A DNA stretch of 64,000 nucleotides from Sporothrix humicola (Eukaryota > Ascomycota > Sordariomycetes > Ophiostomatales > Ophiostomataceae): NCBI GenBank assembly GCA_021396245.1, contig WNYE01000044.1, positions 280,683-344,682 of the forward strand, written 5' to 3'. Shown in pieces: positions 54,701 through 63,913 of the stretch. The notes beneath the pieces were generated by a model. That model worked only from the letters and a program-made list of their open reading frames with translations, made no database searches and had not been told where the DNA came from. Every line of letters begins with the position of its first letter. Position 1 is the stretch's first letter. The position numbers were made by a program, and so were the translations under genes.

Positions 54701-55942
54701 GATATTCTAGTCACCTTTTTCAACCATTATGCCGACTTTGACTGGAAGACCGAGATGGCATTCGACCCCTTCTTCCACAGCCAAAAGTCACCTTACTCGC
54801 TGTCCAACCGCGAGCCCCTGGCCATTTTGGGCTACCACCGTCCTCAGCTCAACACCAGCATGGCCGCCTCTGTTCCGTCCGTCCGTGTTCTCGCCGAAGA
54901 GTTCAAGCGGGCGGCCAGTCTTCTTCGCGATGGAAAGGACGGCCTGACCTGGTCGGACTTTTTCAATGGTGGAGCGTCGACTGTTCCGCCTGCTCTGGCT
55001 TCTGGTCCTGCCGAGTTTGTCCGTGCCTACCGCTCGTACATCAAGCTCGACCTCCAGTACTGGGGCCTATCGCTGGCTCGTGGCTCGGCATTTGTTGGCT
55101 GGCTTGAGTCGCGCTGTGTTTTGTTGCTGGTGGATTTGGCTCGACGACTGCCAGACCTCAACGCCCGGTTCTGGCCCGGTCGATTCGTCCAGGCGGAGGC
55201 TGACGATAATGACACTGTTGAGAATGAGACCGACGAAGGGCGCCAGTACCAGGGCTGCTATTTGGTAGGCCTCGACCTGCCGGCGACGATGGAACGCGAC
55301 GAGCGCCGCATCGCTCTGGGCACACTGCAGTCTGTCCTTGCCCATTTCGAGAAGCAGATCCGCCGCGGCGGCGACGGCCACACCAACCTGGGCAACTTTG
55401 ACCCGCAGTGGCAGTGGATCGACGTGCTCGTTGCTAACCGCGCTGACCTGGGCGACGTCGACAAGCTGCGGCTCGATGACCGCGCCTGGGGCGAGTACAC
55501 TCCGGGTGATGAAGAGAGTGAAGATGAGGAGGAGAATGACGAGGACAAAGCCGAGGGAAGCGACCACAAAGAGGAGATTGTTGGCGAGAGTAAAGAGACC
55601 GACCCCGAGGAGGCCAAGTCGAGCAAGAAGAAGGGCAAGAAGGCCAAGAAGCTGCCGATGGCTGTTGCCCATCGTCCTGGCGGCGGCAAGTTCCGCACAG
55701 CCCAGGACGTCATCAAGCGTCTTCGCTGGGACCCGCACCTTGACCGCAGCGACTTTATCGTCGGCTACGAGGACCGGTTCTCGGGCGCGCGGGAGCGGCC
55801 GCTGGAGTCGTGGAAGTCGGAGCAGACAGACGAGGAGTTTATCCCGCAGCACCGCATCCTCTACTTCAAACGGCGCAGCGACGGTGCAGTTGTCTGGGAC
55901 CGCCGGACTCGCAAGGACGATGTCTTTGGAAGTGGTGTGTAG
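51743..55942 (+). CDS. Four-domain RNA end-processing fusion: 2H phosphoesterase, EEP, PAP-like nucleotidyltransferase, MJ1316
   Basis: Intronless ORF of 1399 aa. Domain 1 (about 15-260) is a 2H phosphoesterase (2'-5' RNA ligase/LigT-like) with WPPHVNLIYPFV (His51) and YKMHMTVAQ (His144); the first motif has Asn where Thr or Ser is usual. Domain 2 (about 320-680) is an endonuclease/exonuclease/phosphatase domain with AATYNVL (Asn327), VLVLQEV (Glu362), VVAGDLNIH (Asp498, Asn500) and SDHWG (Asp666-His667). Domain 3 (about 780-1150) is a Pol-beta-type nucleotidyltransferase with VPVGSYGLGVWTPASDIDC (Asp802, Asp804) and Asp863 in GIRMDLQY, plus a PAP-like helical domain (FRTAHRAIKTWARARGLY, then YLGGIQIALLLAR). 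Domain 4 (about 1317-1395) is an MJ1316/DUF504 RNA-binding domain (DVIKRLRWDPHL, IPQHRILYFKR). All catalytic residues appear intact. The combination predicts repair or remodelling of RNA ends with 2',3'-cyclic or 2'-phosphates, with nucleotide addition. Substrate is not known. Confidence 0.9.
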   Translation: MATTEPDSQGVSFTINSHATALCFIPPESEWPAVDRLRTLYDKAARKWPPHVNLIYPFVQPESLDAASQRIQSFLNDEPETPIELRLNTAGVFNQRHEKTLHLKNDGKDGCTESLRQLRFKILKALTGNDAATEDYKSNSYKMHMTVAQSNNSASTGYTASAETDNGDDEVSTAIPNDTHGHAHRFLLHKVERLPPVEWTADRLHIMTRERLVKTRGNRADGEVIATSSRMRLWGIIHLEDGRIEKLSSTQTFYDELPFDGDKTSGEAEADEAETEKIRDSDLPTFESVTFAPEDSEWIRCSDEHDLYTSLPPVSSSPGGLSAATYNVLAEFEWPPVVDRFPLLIKNILAANAATDVLVLQEVTDHFLTALLADDGVRTAYPFASHGPPDQEDMEPLPSLLNMVVLSRRPFSWSWLGFHRAHKGALIARFDREEEGKEYDDDEYNEKKYGLVLATVHLTHGLTNGSVASKRAELQRLFSHLQRRYPSHVADAVVVAGDLNIHSSSFAIDAAIRRKGISTQTARYVETGFDELFAQYGFMDAFRVAQTLNNSDDDDKHESDESKHDLRHDNSDILLHDGEEGATYNPFTNALAARIIGSGLNTRPERFDRILVRDVAKDISGNNESEDEDEDDDEYNRIQYRIASYNTFGFPSASEDHTSASAYASDHWGIRCTLELADEDENDEENEDLAASATLASKAVAEAELPVISTDIEKLIVPVDPVHAPAGSLAEDGAVASALEELDVIPSDDEIARRKAAFDRLKAIILDEEATQESSGTNTSPRQLVVVPVGSYGLGVWTPASDIDCLCIGTFGPQTFFALATQRLRAAGAAAGDDAANSVKIIRRVRAHTGTMLELEINGIRMDLQYCGAAVVAETWPAVLVLPQTHPVFALSPQTLSKLKAARDLYYIRKSFPEIGASTEDAAKICTANNFRTAHRAIKTWARARGLYAARFGYLGGIQIALLLARVMKLMQREVDKMEEKDYSVADILVTFFNHYADFDWKTEMAFDPFFHSQKSPYSLSNREPLAILGYHRPQLNTSMAASVPSVRVLAEEFKRAASLLRDGKDGLTWSDFFNGGASTVPPALASGPAEFVRAYRSYIKLDLQYWGLSLARGSAFVGWLESRCVLLLVDLARRLPDLNARFWPGRFVQAEADDNDTVENETDEGRQYQGCYLVGLDLPATMERDERRIALGTLQSVLAHFEKQIRRGGDGHTNLGNFDPQWQWIDVLVANRADLGDVDKLRLDDRAWGEYTPGDEESEDEEENDEDKAEGSDHKEEIVGESKETDPEEAKSSKKKGKKAKKLPMAVAHRPGGGKFRTAQDVIKRLRWDPHLDRSDFIVGYEDRFSGARERPLESWKSEQTDEEFIPQHRILYFKRRSDGAVVWDRRTRKDDVFGSGV

Positions 55943-56096
55943 GGGTGGAACTTGGACTTGATGACTTTCATGCATAGCAAGCGTGAGTTATGTCTTTCTT
56001 TTATTTTTGAAATATTATGGTTTAAAATCAATTCTATCGGGTATCTCCAATGTGACCGTGACAACGCCCTTCTGCCATATAAATACATATAGCAAG

Positions 56097-58388
56097 CTAA
56101 ACATCATCACCGTTTTCTTGCTCGTTTTCTTCTTTTGCTGCCTCTTGGGCTTCAATGGCTGAGGCTTCCCACTCGGCCTCGTATTGAAGTCTATCTCGCC
56201 AGTTGCTGCCTGTCTCGATGACCTCGTCGACGGGGAAGCGGCGTGCATCGACCGAAAACCCTTCGACATGTGGCGTCTCGTTCTCGTCAAACTTGTTTAA
56301 GCCCAGTTTTGAGGGCGGTTTCTGGCCAAGGACGGCCCACAAGTACAGCTCGTCGCGTTTGCTTGCATGAGAGTCAACTGCGCACGCGTATTCTTCTTCC
56401 TTGAGCTCATCGCGAATGCGGTTCTTGAGACTCGCCTGGGCCCAGGATGTCGCGGGGAAATTGCTGGCCGTGTAGTTGATAACCTCATCAGCCTCACCGT
56501 TGACTCGCTGTTCGGTGACCTTGTCGACTTGCTTCTTATTTTGATCGTCTCCTTCGTCGCTATCGCTGGCGCTACTGTCGCTTTCGCTTTCCTCGTCGCT
56601 TTCGTCTTCGCTGTCGTCGTCACTTTGTTCTTCATCTTGATCTTGGTCATTAGACGGCTGGTCTATGCCGTGCTCGTCGCCTCCAGGAAGAAGCTCTTTT
56701 TCAACTTCGCCGTATGTTGAGAAGATATCGCTGTCATCATCGCTGCTACTCTCTTCCGAGCTGTCCTCTTCCGAGTCGTCACCGTCCGACTCGTCCTCTT
56801 CTTGGTCATCGATATCATCATTGTCGACGGACTCGGAGCGAATACCAATCCCGTCCATGTCGGCAAACGGGAGAGCCGACCTGGACACATTGAGTCCAAG
56901 TCTTCGTGGACAACGTGCCCAGAACGCCCGGCTGTCCTTCTTTAGACCCAACGACGCCACGGCTGCACGCACATCTCGGGGCCGCACCAGCTTCTTGACA
57001 CTGTGCGGAAGATGTCGCTTGGCTTGGTCGCGAGATCTGCACATGTGCATTGCCGTGGCCGCCAGCCGTTGGGTTACTGTATAAACCAAAGCGCACATGT
57101 CGTTGAGTGCCGACATTTGTATTGCCGGCAGCGTGTCGCCCAGGCCCATGTAGTTGGCATCCTCGTCTCCGCCGTTCATAAAGACGCGCTCCGACAGGAG
57201 CAGCATTGTGCGAACATCAAAGAGAGCGAGAGCCGGAACCGCCTCAGAGCGTAACTCTGAGGCCAGCTCGGCGAGCCGCTCAGCCTGGGGACCACCGGTG
57301 GGCATCGGCGACGGGTTGCTGGCTTCGTCGTCTGACATGCCGGTCATTTCCAGCGCCGCCTTGGACAGATCGCGGCAGTTGTCGCCCGTCAAAAGCCAGT
57401 GCGGGCCCCATTTTCGGTGCTCATCTCTGGCCTCCTGGATATCTTCGCGTTTGGAGATTATGTCGGCCGTCTTTTCCAGGGCGGTGCAGCAGGCTTCGCT
57501 GATTTCGGTGGCTGCAGGAAAATCGGATAGAAGAGGCTTGTGTAGTGGTGTCCTGAGATCGCGCTTCCGGGTCTCGGCATTCTCTTTTAAAACGTGCATG
57601 TAGTGCCGCACTTCGACCTCGCTTTTGGACCCGAGAAGACGCGCTGCAATGCCCTGAATATCGTCGCTACCCAGTCGGCCCACAGCCTCGTGGAACATTT
57701 CCTTTTCCTCGGTTGTCCAGAGAGTCAACCCGATCTGTGTCGTCATCAGTTCTGGCTGGTCTTCTGGGATGTAATTTCGACGAGCATCGTCCATGTCATC
57801 TTCGAGCAGCTCAAGATAGTGCATGTTGATACCGGCCTTGGCATAGCTCCGTCTCTTGGATTGCGGTTCATTGTCGTCGACCAGGGGCGTAGAAAATGTC
57901 CTCTCACGAGACCGTTTATGGCCGATTCTGGACGCTGACGACGGGGTTCCGTGATCGCGGTCGGCAAAATTGCTGCCAGGACGAGCTTCGATACCGCCCA
58001 TCCTGACGCTGCCGTCCTCTTCTTCGTTTTTAATCTCTGGCTCGACAGGCCCAGGCGATGCTTCCAAATCGGACGGCTGGTAGTCGCTGCTATCCGACTC
58101 CACCCTCCGCCGGCCGTCGGCCCTGTCATCCTCTCTTAATGGCCATTGCTGTGCATCGTCGTACTCAACAGTTTGCGCCAGCTGGCTCTGGAGAAGCTCA
58201 TCGTCGAACTCGGCCTCGCTCCTGTCCGAGATGACCACACTCACTGACCTTGGCCGCAGTGTGTATGGTGAAGCGTGCTGTGCATGCCCGCCGCCATTCG
58301 GTGCCACTGGCCGTGACCCAGGCTGAGACTCAGACGGGTATGGCGAAGGTGAAGGCGACGAAGATGAGGATGAATTTAGTGATGCCAT
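56097..58388 (-). CDS. RRN5: SANT/Myb protein resembling UAF subunit RRN5
   Basis: Intronless, 763 aa, convergent with the fusion gene (154 bp between stops). The N-terminus (1-180) is Ser/Pro-rich and disordered, with a basic HKRSRERTFST patch (157-167). A SANT/Myb-like domain occupies about 221-267 (LTLWTTEEKEMFHEAVGRLG, then SEVEVRHYMHVL). The following helical region ends in KKLVRPRDVRAAVASLGLKKDS, which may be part of the histone-fold-like segment of Rrn5. A very acidic Asp/Glu/Ser run follows (about 545-655), then a conserved C-terminal block. The arrangement fits fungal RRN5-type factors of the upstream activating factor for RNA polymerase I at rDNA. The assignment rests on pattern, so another SANT-domain chromatin protein is possible. 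Confidence 0.6.
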   Translation of the reverse strand: MASLNSSSSSSPSPSPYPSESQPGSRPVAPNGGGHAQHASPYTLRPRSVSVVISDRSEAEFDDELLQSQLAQTVEYDDAQQWPLREDDRADGRRRVESDSSDYQPSDLEASPGPVEPEIKNEEEDGSVRMGGIEARPGSNFADRDHGTPSSASRIGHKRSRERTFSTPLVDDNEPQSKRRSYAKAGINMHYLELLEDDMDDARRNYIPEDQPELMTTQIGLTLWTTEEKEMFHEAVGRLGSDDIQGIAARLLGSKSEVEVRHYMHVLKENAETRKRDLRTPLHKPLLSDFPAATEISEACCTALEKTADIISKREDIQEARDEHRKWGPHWLLTGDNCRDLSKAALEMTGMSDDEASNPSPMPTGGPQAERLAELASELRSEAVPALALFDVRTMLLLSERVFMNGGDEDANYMGLGDTLPAIQMSALNDMCALVYTVTQRLAATAMHMCRSRDQAKRHLPHSVKKLVRPRDVRAAVASLGLKKDSRAFWARCPRRLGLNVSRSALPFADMDGIGIRSESVDNDDIDDQEEDESDGDDSEEDSSEESSSDDDSDIFSTYGEVEKELLPGGDEHGIDQPSNDQDQDEEQSDDDSEDESDEESESDSSASDSDEGDDQNKKQVDKVTEQRVNGEADEVINYTASNFPATSWAQASLKNRIRDELKEEEYACAVDSHASKRDELYLWAVLGQKPPSKLGLNKFDENETPHVEGFSVDARRFPVDEVIETGSNWRDRLQYEAEWEASAIEAQEAAKEENEQENGDDV

Positions 58389-58806
58389 GGCTGCAGTCCC
58401 TTGCGCCAGGTTATGTTGCTATTGATCTCCTCCCTTTCAGCCTTTTGAGTTGTCTCTTACACCGCATCGTTGTCGGGTGTATCCCAGGGTGAAACCGCTC
58501 ATATGGACTCGGTTGTCGCCGTCCAATATCTCATCGCTAATGTTGTTTGATGTTGATATTGACTTCGGAAGAATCTGAGCTAGAAATTTTAGTGGAGAAG
58601 ATCGCTCAAATAGTGCCCTGTAAATGGCAGTTTACAGGGCATTCACAGCGACGTGAATGAGAAAAGTGGGTCGTGCGCGACGTCCACGTGATATCGCGAC
58701 TCTAGATTTGTGTGAGAAAATCGCATCTCAACCGACATGCTTCCAGGACGCGTTGAGAGACACGAAATCTGTAATTTCGGAAATTCAGACGAGCACATAC
58801 GATGCA
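58389..58806. promoter_or_regulatory. Divergent promoter RRN5-like / IRC3
   Basis: 418 bp between outward-facing genes. It contains a CACGTGAT E-box at 58685-58692. If IRC3 starts at the upstream ATG (58657) the promoter shrinks to 268 bp. Confidence 0.45.
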
Positions 58807-60906
58807 ATGCTCGGAACAGGACGCTGGCGGATAGCATGGCGTACACTGTCGGCCATCCCGCAGGCGCGACGATGGAAGGCCACAAAAGCAAAAGCAGCCG
58901 AAGCAACAGCTTCTTCGGTAGCTAAGGAGCAGTTGTCCAAAATCCTGCTCCGTGACTACCAGGAAGAATGCATTCAGTCCGTTCTGGCCTCGCTTGAAAA
59001 GGGACAGAAGCGTCTTGGCGTTTCGTTGGCGACGGGCGCCGGCAAGACTGTCATTTTCACACAGCTGCTCGATCGCATCAAGGCAGCATCGCCAGATGCG
59101 AACCAGACGCTGATTCTGGCTCATCGGCGCGAGCTCGTCGAGCAGGCTGCAAGGCACTGCACTCGCGCCTACCCCGACAAGACAGTTGAGATTGAAATGG
59201 GATCTCTGCATGCGAGTGGCGCAGCAGATATCACAGTCGCAAGCATCCAATCCATCACCTCGGGACAACGCATCACCAAGTTCGATCCATCGCGCTTCAA
59301 GCTCGTTCTCGTCGATGAGGCACACCACATTGTCGCTCCTGGGTACATGAGTGCCCTGGAACACTTTGGTCTGGCCGACAAGGAGTCGTGCAAGAAGCCG
59401 GGAACACCTGCTTTGGTTGGTGTCTCGGCCACGATGTCGCGTTTCGACGGTCTGGCTCTCGGCGCCGCCATTGACGAGATCGTCTACCACAAGGACTATC
59501 TCGACATGATCAGCGACGGCTGGCTGTCCAACGTCATCTTCACGACGGTCGAGTCGACAGCCGATCTGTCCGGCGTCCGCAGCGGTTTGGGCAAAGATTT
59601 CCAGGCCGGCGAGCTGTCAAGGGCCGTCAACACAGACCAGGTCAACGAGATCACCGTTCGAACGTGGCTGGCAAAGTCGGCCGCAACAGAGACTGCGCCA
59701 GCACGAAAGTCCACTCTCGTCTTTTGTGTGGATCTTAACCATGTCGCAGACCTGACAAACACTTTCCGCCGCCACGGCATCGACGCCCAGTTCGTGACAG
59801 GCGATACGGACAAAAAAGAGCGTGGCAGCCGGCTGGACGCCTTCAAACGAGGAGAGTTTCCTGTGCTTGTCAATTGCGGCGTCTTCACTGAGGGCACCGA
59901 TATGCCGAGCGTGGACTGCGTTATTCTGGCACGTCCCACCAAGTCCCGCAATCTGCTGGTTCAGATGATCGGACGTGGCATGCGGCTGCACGAAGGAAAG
60001 ACCAACTGCCACGTCATTGACATGGTGTCGAGTCTCGAGACTGGCATCGTCACAACACCGACATTGTTCGGTCTCGATCCGGGCGAGCTGCTTTCCGGTG
60101 CTTCAGTGGAAGAAATGGCCGCCATCAAAGACCGGAGGGAGGCAGAGGCTGCGCGAGAACAAATGGCAGGGCGGAATCGAATCTCGCCGGCAGCGAACAA
60201 TGTTCCTATAAAAAGCGTCAGCTTCACCGAGTACTCCTCCGTGCTTGATCTCATCTCGGATACATCCGGCGAACGACACATTCGGGCCATTAGCGAGCAC
60301 GCTTGGGTGCAGGTGGGCAAGGACCGCCATGTTCTATGCGGGCCAACAGGCACGTATCTGCGCATCGAGAGGTTGGCTGACGATGTTGGCAGTGAGCTGG
60401 AAGGCCTAACTGACCCTGATGATATTGAGTATTTCATGGCAATGAAGAAGAAAAAGAAAAATACCCAAGACGACTGCCAGTTTCGTGTCGTTGAAGTGCG
60501 AGCGCTTCCGGCAGGTCTTTCCAAGTCGCCATTCGCTGCTCCACGAGAAGTGTGTCGCAGCGTGACGTTCTCTGATACCGTGCATGGCGCAGACAACTAT
60601 GCGTCCAAGATCTTCCCACGGCCGTTTATCCACCGGTACCAAAATTGGCGCAAGGGACCACCAACACAGGGTCAATTGGACTTTGTCAATAAGATTCGTA
60701 AAAAGGGCGAAGAGGAGCTAACGGCCGAGGACATTGACAAAGGAACGGCGTCGGACATGATCACAAAGATCAAGCACGGTGCACGGGGTCGGTTTGCCGA
60801 TATGGATGCTATCCGTCGACGGAAAGAGAGGAAAGTCACTGCGGCAGAACGCGAGAGGATCCAAAAAGAGCGAGAGCAGGTCACGGTCGGTCCGTTGGCA
60901 GCATAG
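58807..60906 (+). CDS. IRC3: Mitochondrial SF2 helicase IRC3
   Basis: DEAD/DEAH-type double-strand DNA helicase needed for mitochondrial genome stability in yeast. From the chosen ATG at 58807 it is 699 aa, intronless. This start gives a typical basic presequence (MLGTGRWRIAWRTLSAIPQA) and a GCAATG context; an in-frame ATG at 58657 would add 50 residues (749 aa). Motifs in order: Q-like LRDYQEECIQS, Walker A SLATGAGKT with Lys80, LILAHRRELVEQA, VDEAHH, VSATMSR, LVFCVDLNHV, VTGDTDKKER, VNCGVFTEGTDMP, and motif VI LLVQMIGRGMRL. The C-terminal extension (about 460-699) is typical of Irc3 and contains YRNWRKGP-like sequence (HRYQNWRKGPPTQGQ). It diverges from the RRN5-like gene. Confidence 0.93.
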   Translation: MLGTGRWRIAWRTLSAIPQARRWKATKAKAAEATASSVAKEQLSKILLRDYQEECIQSVLASLEKGQKRLGVSLATGAGKTVIFTQLLDRIKAASPDANQTLILAHRRELVEQAARHCTRAYPDKTVEIEMGSLHASGAADITVASIQSITSGQRITKFDPSRFKLVLVDEAHHIVAPGYMSALEHFGLADKESCKKPGTPALVGVSATMSRFDGLALGAAIDEIVYHKDYLDMISDGWLSNVIFTTVESTADLSGVRSGLGKDFQAGELSRAVNTDQVNEITVRTWLAKSAATETAPARKSTLVFCVDLNHVADLTNTFRRHGIDAQFVTGDTDKKERGSRLDAFKRGEFPVLVNCGVFTEGTDMPSVDCVILARPTKSRNLLVQMIGRGMRLHEGKTNCHVIDMVSSLETGIVTTPTLFGLDPGELLSGASVEEMAAIKDRREAEAAREQMAGRNRISPAANNVPIKSVSFTEYSSVLDLISDTSGERHIRAISEHAWVQVGKDRHVLCGPTGTYLRIERLADDVGSELEGLTDPDDIEYFMAMKKKKKNTQDDCQFRVVEVRALPAGLSKSPFAAPREVCRSVTFSDTVHGADNYASKIFPRPFIHRYQNWRKGPPTQGQLDFVNKIRKKGEEELTAEDIDKGTASDMITKIKHGARGRFADMDAIRRRKERKVTAAERERIQKEREQVTVGPLAA

Positions 60907-61062
60907 GCATTGGTGCCACTCCTGTGTATTAGCTATAGAAAGAAGCTCACCGCATCTCCCATCAAAATGCAAATAAATGACATCATGTCATGGAACGAAA
61001 TCTGCGAAATGACCTTTGAACATGTGGTCATGCAAAAGTCGAGAACAAAGAACAAAATAGAC

Positions 61063-63046
61063 CTAGGCGACAGTCGTGCTTCGGTAATTGATCATGGAAT
61101 ATGATCGTTCAGCATCAACAGCGGTCTCGGCACGCTGCTTGAGCCACACAAAACTTTGCTGATCGGCATCTCCAGCGGATTGAGGGTCTTCCACAGAATC
61201 TGGCACGAGCGAAGATGAGACAAGTCCGTTCTGTAGACGTGTGTTGGGCTCTGGCTCTACCGTTGCCTCCTGGTGAGCCTCAGGATGAATATCCTTGAGT
61301 CGCACCATGGCAGGTATGACAATGCCTCGTGGCTTCCAAGCCAGCTTCTTTTCCCGCTCCTTGAACAGGAGCACTTCTTTCTGTGACTCCCGAAACCAAG
61401 CATGCTTTGCAGCACCTGCCGCCGTTGCTCTTTCCCGAGGTTGGAGATTCAGGCATGCGATTATGAAATCGAGTCCGATTTGGGAGATTGGGCCATTCTC
61501 TGAACCAATGCGCTGGAAGTTCGCCTCGAGTGCCAGGTCTTCAATCTCCTTGTCACTCCAGTTGTCGACTGCCCTGGATCCGAGAATATCGCCATCAAAG
61601 CCCGATACAAGCTGGAGGGTGAGCACGCCGACAGCCCACATATCAACAGCAATACCATGCGGCTTCCCAGTTGATTGAACCTCCCTGGTATACATTAGCA
61701 CTTGACGTTTCTTTCCAAATCAATCAAAGTCGAACTCACGGTGCTCGATATATTTCGGTGCCGACTTCAGACGTCAATCTCCCACGACTTGTAACGCCAG
61801 AACAACCAAAGTCGGTCAGGGCGATCCGATGTTCGAGGTGTATGCTAGATGTGCACAAGACGTTCTCCAACTTGATATCGCGGTGTGCAACCCCCTTGGA
61901 ATGGAGATAGTCAACGGCGCGAAGGAGCTGGATGACGATCCACTTGATTTCAACTTCTGGCAAGGTTTTCTCGCGGATCAGAAGGGAATACAAGTCACCA
62001 CCGGTGGCCAGCTCGCCAAAGATGTACCTATTTCGTCAGATTATTGCTTGTAAGTGGTATAACATGATAGCTTGGGACACTAATGCAAACGCACATGGTG
62101 TTGTTCGTCTGGAAGGCTCGATGGAACGCGACAATATTTGGCTGTGACAAGTCAGTTGTTGGTAAAAAAAAAAACTTGAGGTGGTTCTTCGAAACATACA
62201 TGATCGAGCTGACTCCAGATAGAGACCTCTCTCTCGAAGCGTTCGACGATAGAATCGTAGCGTTTTCTGATTTTGGAGAGGTTGAGTATCTTGCATGCCA
62301 CCTGCTGGTTTGTCTGGACGTTCACGGCCAGTTGTACGATGGCAAATGATCCGGTGCCGAGGATTGTGCTTGTGACCTTGAACTGGTCCGCAAATTGCTG
62401 TAACCGTGAGTATCAAATCTCCGTGCAAATCGACGAGGGAAGCACATACCAAAGCTTCTAGTTGCTGTGACAGGCGCAAGGCAGGCCGCGAGCTTGTATC
62501 GATATACTCAACCAGCTGCAGCTTGCAGGGTCCAACCGAGATGACATCTTCGTTCTCCAGGATCCGAGCAGCCGTCACAAATGGCTCTTTGCCAACAAGT
62601 TGGCCGTTGACAAAGGTGCCCGACTTGGACTGGCAGTCACGGACATATATCAACGGCTTGTAGTTGGACTCGGTGTCGAACAGGACTGAGTAGATCTCGC
62701 AGTGCACCGACGAGACAGCCTTGGATTGGAATCGGAGGTTGCTAGTTTGTCAAAAAGCTGAATAGCCATAAAGAGAGAGAAAATGATTTTACCATAGCTT
62801 TGCATCTCTTCCAATCGTAATGATCTGCCCTCTGAAGAAGGGAACTCTAACAACTTCCCCATGGAGGTTAGCTGTCTTCCTAGGTGACGAGAGACATGGT
62901 GGAAACTCACTTTGCTTGAACTCGCTGAATGTGACAGTCTCGATTTCAAACCACGCCAATGGTGTGCTAGGCTCTTCCGCGACAGGTGTATGTGACCCTG
63001 CGTCGGATGCTCCCGAAGCTGTGTCTTTGTGCTGTGGCTCGGCCAT
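61063..63046 (-). CDS. FHA-domain Ser/Thr kinase of the CHK2/Cds1/Mek1 group
   Basis: Six exons (62793-63046, 62450-62741, 62200-62397, 62095-62141, 61740-62027, 61063-61684) join to 566 aa; every junction keeps frame and has GT-AG ends. An FHA domain lies at about 60-165: GQIITIGRDAKLC, VSSVHCEIYS and RDCQSKSGTFVNG, the phosphothreonine-binding loops. The kinase starts right after (about 188): glycine loop GTGSFA 196-201, VACK with Lys218, ELATGGDLYSLL, HRDIKLEN at 312-319, DFG at 336-338, and YRAPE at 357-361. The C-terminal 130 residues are variable. A single FHA directly before the kinase is the layout of Chk2, Cds1, Dun1 and Mek1, DNA-damage or meiotic checkpoint kinases. At 566 aa it is compact; Mek1-like or a paralogue of the main Chk2 are both possible. 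An activation-loop Thr (Thr354) is present. Confidence 0.88.
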
Positions 63047-63863
63047 CGTTTCATGGATGTCAGATTGATTGAGGGTGCAGGATTCTTGGTTTGGAGAGAT
63101 CAAAAGATCGTGACCAAAAGTCAGGGGTAATTAAAAAAGGGAACTCTCTGTTATGACTGCATTTCAATGATCTCAAAAGGAAGGTCCCATGGTGGTTCTT
63201 TCCTCGCCTGGCACCTGTCTTCCACCAGGAAGGTGCGACGGAGGCTGGACAAAACATCACGAGCTTGACCCATATTTACACAAATAGCAGGAGCACATGT
63301 CTGTAGCAATATGATCAATATGGAATTCAGAGTCGCAATGTTTCAACACATTTAATATTGATATATTTTGGCTAACAGTCTACGAGGCGTAAAGGTGAGC
63401 CAAGCTAAGTGAAGAGTTTCAAGCGACTTCGATACAGCAAGGGTATCAGTCTAATGTCCTATACAGATTTGCCCAACGAAGAATAAATAACCACAGGAAT
63501 GGCCTTCATGCTCCCATTTTATATATCAAGGGGCTGTAGTACAAGATGTCCATTGCACAGCCGATGAGTGGTCTGTCTCCTTACATTGGGTGTCGGTTTG
63601 GTGTGGCTACACCAAAATGAGACAGCCATCATCGGGCCTCGACATCCATTCTTGTGTTGCCAGAGCTCCGATTGAGCTTCGAAAAATATCCGTACGCCGT
63701 TTGGGACAAGCTTTTCGGCATTGGACAAGCTCCGCACACTATGCATGCACGTCACGGCGACGATGGCACACACGAAGAGAAAAATAAAAACGCTGCAGGA
63801 ATAATGCTTCTCGCACGGATCCACACCACTTCACGATTTTTTTTTCTACGATATTTTTGGCAC

Positions 63864-63913
<50 letters not shown>

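Noticed and set aside
58657..58806. Upstream in-frame ATG as the IRC3 start
   Set aside because: Possible, but weaker initiation context; the Met at 58807 starts a typical mitochondrial presequence. Kept as an alternative.
62860..62930. Possible extra intron in exon 1 of the FHA kinase (GTGAGT donor with GCTAAC branch point)
   Set aside because: Removing it to the TTAG acceptor breaks the frame into the FHA domain; the unspliced frame is continuous and sensible.
63519..63824. 101-aa minus-strand frame near the right edge
   Set aside because: Starts at GTG, has no domain, and abuts low-quality homopolymer sequence.
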